Positions 1 through 11,756 of a stretch of DNA of 64,000 nucleotides are shown in pieces. Within the stretch, counting starts at the first letter, position 1; each line of letters opens with the position of its first letter. The translations under genes were made by a program, and so were the position numbers. The notes below the pieces were generated by a model. The model saw only the letters and a program-made list of their open reading frames with translations. It was not told the origin of the DNA and did no database searches. The stretch comes from Aphanomyces cochlioides (taxonomy: Eukaryota > Oomycota > Saprolegniomycetes > Saprolegniales > Verrucalvaceae), in assembly GCA_019828595.1 (NCBI GenBank), contig JAHQRK010000001.1, forward strand, positions 3,348,001 through 3,412,000, given 5' to 3'.

Positions 1-3000
1 CAAGGTCACGACGACAAACGCCTCCGTTACGGTTTCCATCAATGGCATCTTAACTCGGTGGGTCTCTCTTTGGCTAAGAGTTTGAAGTGCCGTCGAAAGG
101 CAGTAGTATTTATGACTTGGATCACTTGGGCACAAGTTCGCAAGGCAAAATACCGGCGAGTAGAGCAGGCAATCTTGTGGTGGTCCGACCGACTGATCGA
201 GCAAGTACTATTAAAATGGCGGGGACATGTCCTCGGTATGCGAAGTACCCGCAATTGTGGTACTCACATTCGACTGGCAACTCAAAGATGCTGCGTGGCC
301 ACTCACTGGCAATACTGGAAACTGCAATGGAATAATGTCAGGCACGGCGCAACAGCAACAGCTTGGAACCGACGGCAGGTCCTGAATAAAGTGTTTCAAG
401 CGTTCCGCCAAGTGGTCGCAACGACGATTCAAGAGAAAAAAATCAGACGAGCAGCTCAACTCCTACTCACGGGAAGGCTCAGCACAGTTTACTTTGACAG
501 GTGGAATGAATATGTCGCCCAGCGAAGATATTTGAAGGATCAAACGGCCCTAGCTCGAGAGCATTATATGACCAGGATAGTTTCGCGTACATTCCGTGCT
601 TGGCAAGGAGTGCATTCCCAAATGCAAGAAAACGTGGCATTGTTAGCTGCGTGGACACGAAGACAGATAAAAGTTGCCATTTCCCGTTGGCATATCTTGG
701 CTCGAGCGACCTCAACGGCCAAGTGGCAAATCGAGGCAAGTCGATCTTACTATCGGACAGGATTATGTCGCAAAGTGCTCTACGCTTGGGAAGAGGGAGC
801 TGCATTGAGGCACCATATAAAGACTTTGCAAGCATCAACGTTTGACCACATGCTTCACTTTCGAGTGGAGCAAGCCATTCGCAGACTTGAGCCCCACGCA
901 TCATCAAGGAAAACCTTAAAGGCCATGAACGAGAGCGCCGAAAAGTTGTGGAGAAAGCGAAGGATGCACATGGCTGTCCTCAACTTGCGAAGTGCTGCCG
1001 AAGCCGTCGGAGTACTAAGGAAGCGCTTCAAGCAAGCTCAGGCATGTGTTGGTTCGTTGGTGCAATATTCTCACTGCAATTTTTAGGCTTGGAACAAGAC
1101 ATGTTTGCTTCGCCGCGTATGGTCCGCTCTTGTAGCATCTACAAAACGGAGTCAACACGTTCGTCGAATGTTGATTGACGTGCTCGGATCTCAGTCGCAA
1201 GCTAAATTGAAGAGCACATTTCATCGCTGGCAATTGCTGATGCATCGACAACATCGTCTTCGCGAAGGAATTGAATTTGCGACTCAAAATTCTCTGACTA
1301 GAGGTGTACGCCAATGGCGTGCGTGTACTCACGATTCAAGGCGCATCCGAAGCTTATTGCGCGTGATGGAGACTGTCCTTGTTGGACACAGTGCTAACTT
1401 TTATTTTCTTGCATGGAAGACGTATTGTGCAGATCGTCGTAATAAAAAACAACTGGAAATGGCGGCGATCGCGATGGCCAAAAATCTCCTCCGGCGACAC
1501 ATGTGGCAGTCATGGTGTACTTATGTGTCGAGACAACGGTGTTTATACATTGCCCTTGAGAAGCGACAAGTGTACCACGCCCAACTTGCTTGGAGGGGTT
1601 GGTGTCAGTTTATCCATCAGCGCCGCATGAAAAATGCAAAGCTTGAGGTACAAATTTCTTCTAGAGTACTTCAATCATGCGTTTGACCTTAGCTTGCATG
1701 CCTGCATTTTGCTTCAAAATGTCTCCGACGTTGTTGGACAAACTGGCGAAGAGCGGCCGAAAGTATTCGCGACGAAGACGACAAACGAGTGGCAAAGAGT
1801 CATCGACTACGGTTGTTTCGTTGGGCCTGGCGTCACTGGAAGCTATTTAAGCACAATGCTGTACTCTTACGAAGAGTCACTCTATATTGGAAACAGCGGC
1901 ATCTTCGCTTATGCTTTCGCCATTGGGATTTGTAAAGTTTATTGCCACAAACATTGTACATTATGCCTTGTAGATATCGAGATCATCGTGTCCATCATGC
2001 TTCATTGGTGCGAGCTAGCAATAAGCATTACCAGGGGCACCTCAGGCGGAAAGCATGGACTCACTGGTGCAAGCTGAAAACATTGCGTGAACACAAAGCT
2101 GCGTGTTTGAATTTGGCAATGCATTACGACGAAAAGCGTACGATATTTTAAGTATACTCTTGCTCACAGCAATCGGTGATAGGACTATGTCGACCATGCT
2201 TTATAACGTGGCGATCAGTAGCTCACAAGACCAAGAAAACCAAACAAATTCTCGCAGCAGCATTCCGACGAGACGCCTCAATGTGTATGCTTCGATGCTT
2301 TCGTAGTTGGCAGCAATACTCGCACACTGTGTCGGCAAAGCGTCAAACGATACTCGACCATCAACACGCGATGCATGACTTCAAGATGGATCGATGTATC
2401 TCCGCTTGGAAATTGTACACTGAAATGACGCATCAACTCAACGTGTTGAATCAGCGAGCTTTGGACTTTCTCGACCAAAAGAGACGCGCTCGTTGTTTCG
2501 ATGCCTGGGTGCTTCATGGCTACGTGATCAAGGAGCAGGAGCTCAAGCTACAACTGGCTATCGACCATTCCGATGCTTCGATTCTCTGTCGTCGGTTTTG
2601 CCAATGGACTGAGTTTGCGTACTGGAAATATCAAACGGCGCAAGCCAAGTATCATTACCACCAAACTCTCATCCAGCAGTCTTGGATCGCGTGGTATGTG
2701 CCGCAAGAGGTCTTTGTAACATTGACAATGTGATGGCAGGCTGGCCTTCCTACAGTCTCGTATTTGCGACGAGGCTTCGATCGAACTCGCTGAAATCCAT
2801 CACAGAGAAAAACTGCGCTCAACAGCGTGGAGAAAATGGCGACTCAAATGTATGCATCAGCTACAAAAGCGCATCGCAGCTCAGCACTTTGCCAACCATG
2901 TACTATTGAAAAGATACATATTCACATCGTCATTCTAGACGCTTCGCAATGCTTTCCATGAGTGGCGAGAACATGGCAAAGTGCTCTGCCGCCTCCGACA

Positions 3001-4283
3001 TGCGTGGATTTTTTGGGAAGAATCTGCACTTGGCCTTCGTTTCCGCCAGTGGCAACGATTTGTTGAGAGCTGCAGGACTCGCCATGCGCAGTTTCGACTC
3101 TTTCAGTCAGTGCAACAACGCCAGGCCGTCCGTCGGTGGCATCGGTGGGTTGAAGCATCAAAGCACAGCAAACAGCAGCTCTCATGGGCTGCTAGTCTCT
3201 TCTATGAGTCCTCTCTTGGTTGGTATTTTAGAGCTTGGCGGTCCAAGTTTGTGTCCCGAGTCCATAAGAGGGTTCAAACCGAGCGTGCGATATCGCATCT
3301 GATGTGCAAAGGTTTACGGGGCTACTTTGAGCGCTGGAAATCGGCCAAAGTCCAAATGAAACAACTCCGGGAGGCGAAAACCATGGCAGACTATCACCTT
3401 GAACTAACGCGGCAGGCCAAAGGCGTGCGCTATCTCCACGACCATGTTGTCGACTTGCGAGCTGCTCAGTACATATGGGAGCATGTCAAAGCGTTCCGTC
3501 GCCATAAATTGTACCTTAGTGGCATCTCTACATGGCGAGCATGTGCAAAGGAGCGCAAAGTGAACAAGGTCATGGAATGTAAAGCCTCAAGGACCTTTGA
3601 TATGCGCATTCGCAAGAAGACATTCAGCCATTGGACTATGTACTGCTCAAATGTTCGCTACCTCAAAGCTCGGGTGTATCAATCGCGGCATATTTACTTT
3701 AGCTCGCTCTCCTCTCGAGCATTCCTGCGTCTCAAACGATTTGCTCGGCTCAAACGTCAACTCCGCAGTATTTCCACTCGGGTTCAGTTGCGCCAGCGCC
3801 AAGAATGGTTTGAAAGGTAATGAACCGTGTTCGCGTTTGGATCTCAATCGAGGTTGCATTTGTAGATGGAAGAGATATCGTGTCGACACTCAAATTGCAA
3901 GAAAACGAGCAGCACGAGCTTCCATGCTTTACCGACGATCACATCTCCAACGCCTATTTAATCACTGGAAGAGCGTGGCATGCGAGCGTTGGATGCGTTC
4001 CCGCTTAATCGAATATGCGTTCGTTGTTCGGGAGCAGCTTGCTCTACTTTCAGCGGTACGGAGCTGGCACACCATGGCTGTCGAGCGCAAGCAAAGCAAA
4101 GCTCGCGGATGGAGATTGCGCCAAACTCAACTCGTCACTAATACGTTCCAACTGTGGCGACGATTTTCTAACGCTCAGCAATGCGCAAAGCGTTTGAAAT
4201 ATCAAATCATTAGACGTCGTCAAACCAATGCACTTAGAGCTTGGTTTGGCGCATTTGTAGCGAAGACGGCCATTCAATTGTAA
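1..4283 (+). CDS. Sfi1-like tryptophan-repeat (centrin-binding type) protein, 5' end outside window
   Basis: The gene is open at the left edge (base 1 is the first base of a codon). It joins as 1-1047, 1087-1647, 1693-1931, 1974-2137, 2183-2693, 2740-2899, 2939-3816 and 3866-4283, giving 1,325 residues in frame to a TAA. Introns are 38-49 nt. The whole product is a run of basic helices with a recurring aromatic-x-x-W pattern, for example FHQW, FRAW, FDRW, FRSW, FRQW, YFERW and FNHW, spaced about 30-40 residues apart. This is the signature of Sfi1-type repeats, which bind centrin along a long helix at centrosomes and basal bodies. No other domain is visible. The protein could be Sfi1 itself or another flagellar-base repeat protein. 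The start, and therefore the N-terminal domain, cannot be seen. Confidence 0.8.
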
Positions 4284-4552
4284 ATTAACCCCCTTCACCG
4301 TCTTGCAAGAGTTCTTACAAGGCTTTTGCAGTCGGACTTCAGGTGGAAACATACAAACCCGTGAGATCCCTTGAAGGAAAAACAATGTGCTACGTCCCGA
4401 CACATTGGGCTTCATATTCTGTGGAGCATTTCATCCAACATAGCAGTAGACACTTCACTTGACGACTTCATTACGCCAATTTGTAGTCATTTACGCAAGA
4501 ACGATTGAAAACAACATAATGAACATACGACAGTTAGAGAATATCTTGCGCG

Positions 4553-5857
4553 TTAAGTCACGAAAGTCATTTCGACGTTGGCGTCGTATGAGATGATTGC
4601 TGGAAAGAGTGCTTCGTCTTCGATGTCTTTGAATGCAACGCCAAGGTGTGTGTCGTTTTGAAGAAACGAAATTGTCTTGGACGTCTTGTCAAGTATGACA
4701 GTGAGAATATCGCCATGCTTGAGCGGATGTACAAACGGGGCGTCATCGTGGCCTTGAAGGGAACAAAGCGATCCTTTCCGCACGTTCATGTACCAGCCAG
4801 AGTAATTGAACACAAAGACGGCACCGCTTTCGTGCTGCACCTCCCAAAAGCTCGGCTCCTTGATAAAGCCAATTGCAATGGCATTTCGGTATTTGGTCTT
4901 TGGGAGACCTATCTTGACTGCAAAACAGTCGACAGTGATGTTGCCCATCGCGACATTCCATGCTGGTCCCCTGGTTTTCATGGTCATCCCTTTGTTGCTC
5001 ACGCTTGCGTACTGCCCAACGCGCTCAGGATCCCAAAACAGCCTCTGTTGAGCTGGGGGTTCCACGACTTCACCGGATATCTCAGCCAAAACTTCTTCGA
5101 GCGGCTTTTCCTCAAGTGGTGGCGCCTTGCCTCGTTTCGGGATGCGATTTGGTTCAGATTTGGGTCGGCCACGTTTCTTTGGTATGACTGTGTCTTCTTC
5201 AACTTTGCTATTTTCTTGAAGAGTTAAAATGCGGCGCAAGCTGCGAGAATGGTGCTCCAGTCGCTCGCTTTGTTGAGCTAGAGCGTTGAGTTGATCTTTC
5301 AAAAAGTCAGCCGCGTCAAGTGGCAGTCCATTATGAAGTCGATTGTAAAGCGTGCGCACTTGATGCTGACTGCGCTCGCATTCGTTTTGGAGCTCGTAAA
5401 CGATAGCTTCAACGTCATCAGTTGTGCCATCTCGAAACCCCTCTGTGTCGCTGGGTGATGTGGCGGACTTGTGTGTCATGTCAACGTGATGCCAAACGCG
5501 TTCCACATTCTCATCGTTATCATCAAGGACAGGACGCCTCCACGACAGCAATGCAATGCGTTGTGGTTTTTCCTGAGCCTGGGCCGTGGATGCAGGCTCC
5601 GCAGTCGTCAATGATTCTTTGTACGGCTCAGTTGTTTGAAATTCATCACATGACTCGAGAGGGGCTTCATCGTGGGTCGAAGACGATGTTGAGGTGAAAC
5701 TTTTGGCTGGGCTCGCCTCTGTGGAAGCTCTATAGAGAAGCGAATCAAGCTCCTGAACGACAGCATTCTCGTCGTCAAGCGCGGGGTCATGCGTTTCGTC
5801 GCTTCGATCGTCCGCCTCTGGGTCAATGTCTGGTGAGACAATCATTTTTGGCTCCAC
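4553..5857 (-). CDS. AT-hook and SPRY domain protein
   Basis: This is a single-exon gene of 434 residues starting MEPKMIVSPD. The first 140 residues are acidic and of low complexity. A helical, probably coiled-coil segment lies at about 150-220, with heptad-like leucines around FLKDQLNALAQQSERL. A basic KKRGRPKSEP stretch near 230 resembles an AT-hook, which binds the DNA minor groove. The last 150 residues read as a SPRY domain, with landmarks such as YRNAIAIGF, FNYSGWYMNV, GDILTVILD and a closing FPAIISYDANVEMTF. SPRY domains are protein-interaction beta-sandwiches, found for example in chromatin subunits of the Ash2 type. A chromatin-linked role is therefore reasonable inference. The gene is convergent with the Sfi1-like gene, 270 bp away. 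Confidence 0.75.
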   Translation of the reverse strand: MEPKMIVSPDIDPEADDRSDETHDPALDDENAVVQELDSLLYRASTEASPAKSFTSTSSSTHDEAPLESCDEFQTTEPYKESLTTAEPASTAQAQEKPQRIALLSWRRPVLDDNDENVERVWHHVDMTHKSATSPSDTEGFRDGTTDDVEAIVYELQNECERSQHQVRTLYNRLHNGLPLDAADFLKDQLNALAQQSERLEHHSRSLRRILTLQENSKVEEDTVIPKKRGRPKSEPNRIPKRGKAPPLEEKPLEEVLAEISGEVVEPPAQQRLFWDPERVGQYASVSNKGMTMKTRGPAWNVAMGNITVDCFAVKIGLPKTKYRNAIAIGFIKEPSFWEVQHESGAVFVFNYSGWYMNVRKGSLCSLQGHDDAPFVHPLKHGDILTVILDKTSKTISFLQNDTHLGVAFKDIEDEALFPAIISYDANVEMTFVT

Positions 5858-6487
5858 TTTTTCAAATAAATGAAGCCAACCGACAGAATGAGATGTTTGA
5901 TGGGCGAACTCTCGAGAGAACTGAACTAGGCAAAGAACTACGACGTCGCAGGTGTACTATGGAAGAGTGCACGAAATTATTGTCATGCTGGTCATCTGGC
6001 ATGGAGGCATTTGTATCAGCGTGACAAGTCGTTGGTGTCGGCAGAGCTGATATTGACTCACAACCATTAGGGCCGACTGCATGACTCAACACCACTACTG
6101 CTACGAGTCAAGAGCGACGATCAAGTGACTAATGAGTAATTCTTGCGCTGTTGCCTCATGTGAAAAGCACGAGAGATGCGGTGAAAGAATTGTTGCACGT
6201 ACAGTGTACACTCCAGGATGGCATTTTGTAAATCATCATCACACAAGAAGATGCATGTTTCAACTCAATGGTCCATATGGGTATTTTCCAGCGAGAATAC
6301 TAAATGCGTTTATTGAGATAGCGATGGATTATGCCGTGCATCTATCTCGCTTGGCGCTTAAACTACTTACGACAGAGCGGCGCATAGGATGAGTGGGCTA
6401 CGACGTTAAAAGGCGAGGTTTTCTATTCCATCCAAGATGTGCTGAATTCGAGAAATTTTCCTCACGGGAATGGATGGAAGTGCAAAT
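5858..6487. other. Intergenic region, no gene seen
   Basis: About 630 bp lie between the start of the SPRY gene and the end of the ubiquitin-like/UBA gene, both on the minus strand. Only short overlapping open frames occur, without recognisable protein features. It presumably holds the SPRY gene promoter and the 3' UTR of the UBA gene. Confidence 0.5.
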
Positions 6488-7410
6488 TTACATTGCAAAG
6501 GATTCGAGGAGCAAGTTGGCCGCGGCATTTTCATCTCGCCCACATGCCGCATAAGCGTTGTAAGCTTCCTCTCGACCAAATCCAAGTGCTTGAAGCTATC
6601 CAGAAGACATAGTGAGATTATTGAGCTCGGACATCATCGTACCCTCTCAATAGCAGCTGCAGCAAGATGTTCCTGCAAGAAATCTGCTTCGTTGTAAATC
6701 AATTCAGCAGCTGGGTTCATTTCTTCTTTTGTCTCTTCCTCGTCAGCTGTGTCTATTTCATCAATTTCCTGCTTTGATTGCAGACGTTGCATGGCGGCGC
6801 TCATTCGATCCAACGTGATGTCAACCAAATGATCTGGGTCGCATGATTGGAGGGCGGTAAATAAGTAATAAGGCTTGTTCATCGCAATGTCAGCCAGGCG
6901 GTCATCAGTCTTTCGCTGAGTCGACGTGTCGATGTGGATTCCGTCTGTAAGAAACGCCACGGCAGCTTCGACGTTGTTATTGGAAATATCCAATGCTTCT
7001 TTGGCCCGCTTGGTCGAAAAACCCATGCGCTCCAAAGCGTGAACTGCCACAGACTGCTCAGTTGTTTCTCTGGTTGGCGCATTCTCTTGCGCGGCGTCGA
7101 TCGCGCAAACGATTGTCCGCTTGTCCAATAGAACACTGCCGACTGAATCTGCATCACAAACCACGCGTCCATCTATTGCAATGTACTGATTCTCTGGTGG
7201 AATATCAACACTCGACTGGAGCTCGCGGTCCACATTGGAAGCAATTTCTTCCTTCAGTCGTTGCACACTCCATGCCAGCTCCACCTGAATCGGCATTTCC
7301 AAGTGGAGTGTATTCGACTGAGTTTGCTCCAACGAACGCTTCTTCCCTCCATTTTTCGAGGGTCGAGCTGGCAGTGTTCCAATCACCACCACCGTGATGC
7401 TTCGGCCCAT
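6488..7410 (-). CDS. Ubiquitin-like plus two UBA domains protein
   Basis: Two exons, 7410-6643 and 6595-6488, are separated by a 47-nt GT-AG intron and give 291 residues. The N-terminal ~100 residues start MGRSITVVVIGTLP and contain a ubiquitin-like pattern (LKEEIASNVD, QYIAIDGRVV). A first UBA domain at about 115-160 reads ALERMGFSTKRAKEAL and continues NNNVEAAVAFL. The second UBA is created across the splice junction: ERLQALGFGREEAYNAYAAC, followed by DENAAANLLL. Ignoring the intron would cut the protein at VR and lose this domain. A UBL followed by UBA domains is the layout of ubiquitin-receptor shuttle proteins such as Rad23, Dsk2 and NUB1, which deliver ubiquitinated cargo to the proteasome. 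Which of these it corresponds to is unclear. Confidence 0.8.
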
Positions 7411-7511
7411 GTGCGCAAGAAATCTGAGTCTCGGATGTTATCCGGATGCAATTGCGCCAATGTTGAAGTCATTTATGACGGCGGGAGATTTCCAAATTAC
7501 TTTTGCAATTC

Positions 7512-10500
7512 TTACTTTCTCACTCGTTTGGATTTGCTAGCGACGGGCTTTTTCTTGATTGGTACTTCTTCAAAGTCGGAATCGTTTGATGTGTCTTCGG
7601 ACTCTTCCTCCTCCTAACGATTTTTTGTTCCAATACCACAGTGCTACGAAAACCTACCTCAATCGGAACTGGCTGGGGTTCAACAACTGCTTTGACGTGA
7701 CGCTGAGGGGTTTGTTGTTGTGGGTGGTTTGAAAAATCCAATTTTTGTGTGACCCCTTCGTCTATTCAAATACATATGACTTAATGTTTTGTTCCGAAAT
7801 GTGGTCTGTACCGTCAGATGAGTCGTCCATAGATGACTTACGTTGGCGAAGCATCCGTGTGAGAGGAGTCATATACTTTTTCAATTGAGGTGTCGCAGCC
7901 ACACCAGCTGAAGCAGTCGACGTATTGACTGACGTGCCACCGAGACTCAATCTTGTTTTCGTGATTTGCGATGCTTTGTACTGTTTGAGGTCGAAAGCAA
8001 TTTCTTTTGCAAGTTGAGGATCAGTATTGAGAACATCAGTAACTTCATCCTTGTATGAAACCATGAGGTCTTGTAAGTAGTGGAGGAGGTAGCGCATGAC
8101 AGGGCTACGTTTAGCCTCCAACTGATGTTTTACTCCAATCAAGACTGGAATGACATTCACCATGAGATTCTTTTTTGAAAGCTTCGATGCCAAGTTTCGA
8201 GTAGCCTCTTTCATTGATGAAGGTTCTTGTTCGTCTTCATCGTCACCAGAAGTACTGTCTCGAACATTCAACTTGATTTCGGGGCAACTCAAAACCAAGA
8301 GAGCGTCTTGCATGACTCGTTCCACGGAATTGACGCTGATTTCACTAGGGTTTGCATGTAGTGGTAGCTTTTGTTCTGACACTTCCTCCAGAATCCCCCG
8401 TGTAATTTTACCAGTGACGTCCACTTTTTGGAAATCAGACATTGTGTTGAGCATAAATTGGTATATTTTCCATCGCTTTGGAAACTTATCAGGGCCAGGT
8501 AGACTCAAAGCGGCGAGTTCATCTGATGCCAAGGGTAGGCTATGTGTGGCTGACACTGCAGGCATATTTGTATTGTTGAGCACAAAAATTGTTTCGACAA
8601 ATTTTGTAGTAAATAGGTTCGGTGTTTTTTGGAGTAGTGATGTAGAGAGAACATGGCGAGCTAGGTGGGCCAGATCAGCGTTGTCGTCCACAACTAGATG
8701 GAGGAAGTAGTGTAGCAGCGAATCTTTCCACTTGATATAGCCTTGAAGGATAAGCTGTGTCAACATTAACAGCACATTGCGCCGCAGGAGAAGATTTGGC
8801 TTCAAGAAGCAAGCTGCAATAGTCGGCACGTAAACCTCAACCATTGATGTGTATTGCATACACAAATCACCAAGGATTAACAAAATATTGGATCGGATTG
8901 CCACATTATCGCTGGTCTGCAATTCACGAATAAACATGGTCATCGATTGTTTCGCAATAACCTACAATGACACATGCTAATGACTATATTTCACGAAAAC
9001 GTTACTTGGTTTGCCAAGCTCACTTTTCCCAAGGCAAGAAATGCGATTGCTCGGACCTCTGGTGGCGTTTTGCTGTCATTTAATTGAGGAAGTAGAAATC
9101 GTTGAATTGACTGCAGCCTCAGACCGTTACCTTCATTACTTTTCCACAAATCACCCATGGTGCATAATGCTTTCTGGAGTTCAGAAATATTTTCAAAACC
9201 TTTTTCCGAGGTCTCCTTAATAACTGTATCACAGGCAAACCATAAGGCTTCACTCCAGTCATCTTTTTTCTTCAAACGAGAAAGTGCTTCAATAGCACCG
9301 GATATTACATTCATTTGGAAACCAAAGCACCGTAGTGATTTCTCAACTCCTGCTGCAATCTACAATCACGGTGGCTGCTGAAAGACTGTTTAGTTGGTCA
9401 AGCACATACCTTGGAGGCATTCAAAGCGGAAACTCGTGGCGCAACAGCAGATATAACGCGTAGCATTCGTAAAGTGTGCTCGCTTTTGTTCTGATTTGCC
9501 TGCCACAACTTTGTTAATACGGAGCAATCAGCCTTCGTGACATTGTCCAACAAATGAGAGCTCAATTCATCCAAGATTACCCAGCTGCTCGATTCAGCTA
9601 CTTCGTCTTGAATGCCTCTAAGGCAATTCTTAATCACTGAGGGTATATTTAACCTCGATGACTTCGCAAGAAGACGTGTCCCGACTTGAAAAAAGCTCAA
9701 CAGCATTCGATCTAAAAGTGCAAATTGCTCATGGACTGATGCAATCGATGGTGGAATGGTTTGACCCTTGCTTCGACGCTCGTACCACTTTACAAGACGT
9801 GCAAAGAATATTTCTTGAACCAAATCCACACAGCTTGCCTAGGAAGTGTTAATGATGTCAAATTTCTGAAGCCATACTTGAACGGCATTTTCTGGGTCAT
9901 TTACCAAAGGCAAGACACCCCAATTCCAAACATTTTGCAGTTCTCTGTTTGTTGGATATTTTATCAGCAGAGTTGTGAGCACTTGCATAGCTTGTTTCCT
10001 CACCAATATCGATGTATCTGTACACTTTAGTTGAATTTCGCCCACAATACTCATGTCGAGCTCCACAACCAATAATACTTCCAACACTTGCAGCGCAGCT
10101 TTGCGGACCAATTTCTTTTCGTCTTCCAACCGTTCTTTGAGTAATTCAATAACCTGAACCCAAACACGTGAAGAGCTTTTGCCAAACAATGCTTTGCTGG
10201 AAGTCAATTCCTCTGTCACCATTTTTTCCAAAATGTTGGACTGAGTGGCAGATTTGTGCAGCCCCTTCGACAAGACACTTGTCAGACCTGCCATGGCTCT
10301 TGTTCGCACCCAAACGGATTTATCTCTCGACCGTTCGAAGAGAATTTTGAACATAATACTAAACTTGTCAACCCATTCATCATTCAAAATCAACTGAGTA
10401 AATGTTTCAACAGCAAATTGCCGGCATGACACTTTGTCACTTCGTGAAAAGCTGTCAAGAAAATCCACGAAAATTGATGTCCTATCATTGTGAGGAAGCA

Positions 10501-11626
10501 CGTGGTGACGGAAAAGTAAAACAAGTGCAGCTACAACACGTTTTCGATCTTCGGTTTTCTCTGGAGACAGTATACACAATTGTTGCAAAATGCACAACAC
10601 GTTTTCATCACAAGACGGCGTTTCTTGACGTAGCAACTCGTCCGTCGTCTTCAAAGCCCAATTATGGTATATCGTCATGTGCTTCGCTTTATCCCACGAC
10701 CCTGATGGGATTAATTTATATCGTAACGCCAATCCAGGGATGAATCGCGCAAGCACCAACTGGGAATGGTTTCGATATAACGGCAAGAGAATGTCTCGAC
10801 AGGCAGGAACTGGCTCGTCTTGAACCGCCATCAATGCTGCAATCGAAAACATTGAATCCAACGTTGTGGCCACAACGTCATGGTCAAAGAATGTTTCTGA
10901 TTGAAGAGAAATCAAAGCATCTAAAACGTCCAAACCATAAGTTGCCACCTCTGAAGTTGACGAAAAGGTTCGAGCTACTGCTTTCTTCGACTGTTTCCGC
11001 TTCATCTGTCCAGATGGAGCAGTCGTTGTGGACTCCTCTTCAATCTCAGGGGCATACATAAACTTTGCCCAAGTCAACAATACCCACATTGCATCTTGAT
11101 ACACGAAAGGCATGAAGACACCGTACGCAGACCCTCCAGGAATTTGAAGCCACATAATATAGATATTGGCCGCCAGAAGTCCTTTGGACAGTGGAGATTG
11201 ATCATCGTTGGGGTTGTGGCCTGCCATTTTAGCCAAGGCACTCACTCGGCTCATAAATAGATCAATAGTCGCCAGCATGATTCGATGCATAAATCTTCGC
11301 TTGGTCACTCCACTCAACTTTTCCCAAAACAGATCAGCAGCACTTGAATCCTTTTCGATGAGCTTGAGAATCTTGGCAAAACATTCTGCTGTTCTTTCGA
11401 GTTTGGAAGTTGGTATGGCGTCCAAACAGTCATATGTCTCTTCTTTATGTCGCGCATCCAGCATTTGGAACTTTTGAGATAAAATATCTTCGACGTCATC
11501 ATCTATAATCCCTCGCAAGTCGAAATAAGCGACACATCGGTGCAGGTCGTCCCAAGTCTCGTCGGAGTCCATGCCGTTTTTAAACCAAAGTTTGAATTTG
11601 ATATGGCAAATTCCCGCCATGTTCAT
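7512..11626 (-). CDS. NCAPD3: Condensin-2 complex subunit D3
   Basis: Six exons, 11626-9878, 9838-9410, 9359-9006, 8961-7812, 7761-7658 and 7613-7512, give 1,295 residues in frame. The protein is built of HEAT-type helical repeats with condensin D3 landmarks such as VRKAALQVLEVLL, VRSNILLILGDL-like helices (read here as IRSNILLILGDLCMQYT) and RRNVLLMLTQLILQGYIKWK. It should be the HEAT subunit of condensin II, which shapes mitotic chromosomes. The length fits the family. The C-terminal exons add an acidic then basic tail (EEEESEDTSNDSDFEEV, then KKKPVASKSKRVRK). The donor before this tail is ambiguous: one at 7811 gives a 50-nt intron, while a perfect GTAAGT further upstream keeps the same phase. 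An alternative start is at 11620. The gene is divergent from the RBM5-like gene, with 130 bp between the two starts. Confidence 0.85.
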
Positions 11627-11756
11627 TTTCTCTTTATTAATTCTTCATTTAATAAATTTATACAGTTTCTATTAATAATTAGAAGTTCCATTGTCAGCAT
11701 AAATAGTGTTGAAGTGAGCTTTAGCCCAACGAGTTCATTCTGCCGTAAGCATCACG

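Noticed and set aside
4646..5227. 193-codon plus-strand frame opposite the SPRY gene
   Set aside because: Antisense shadow; only the minus strand shows a domain.
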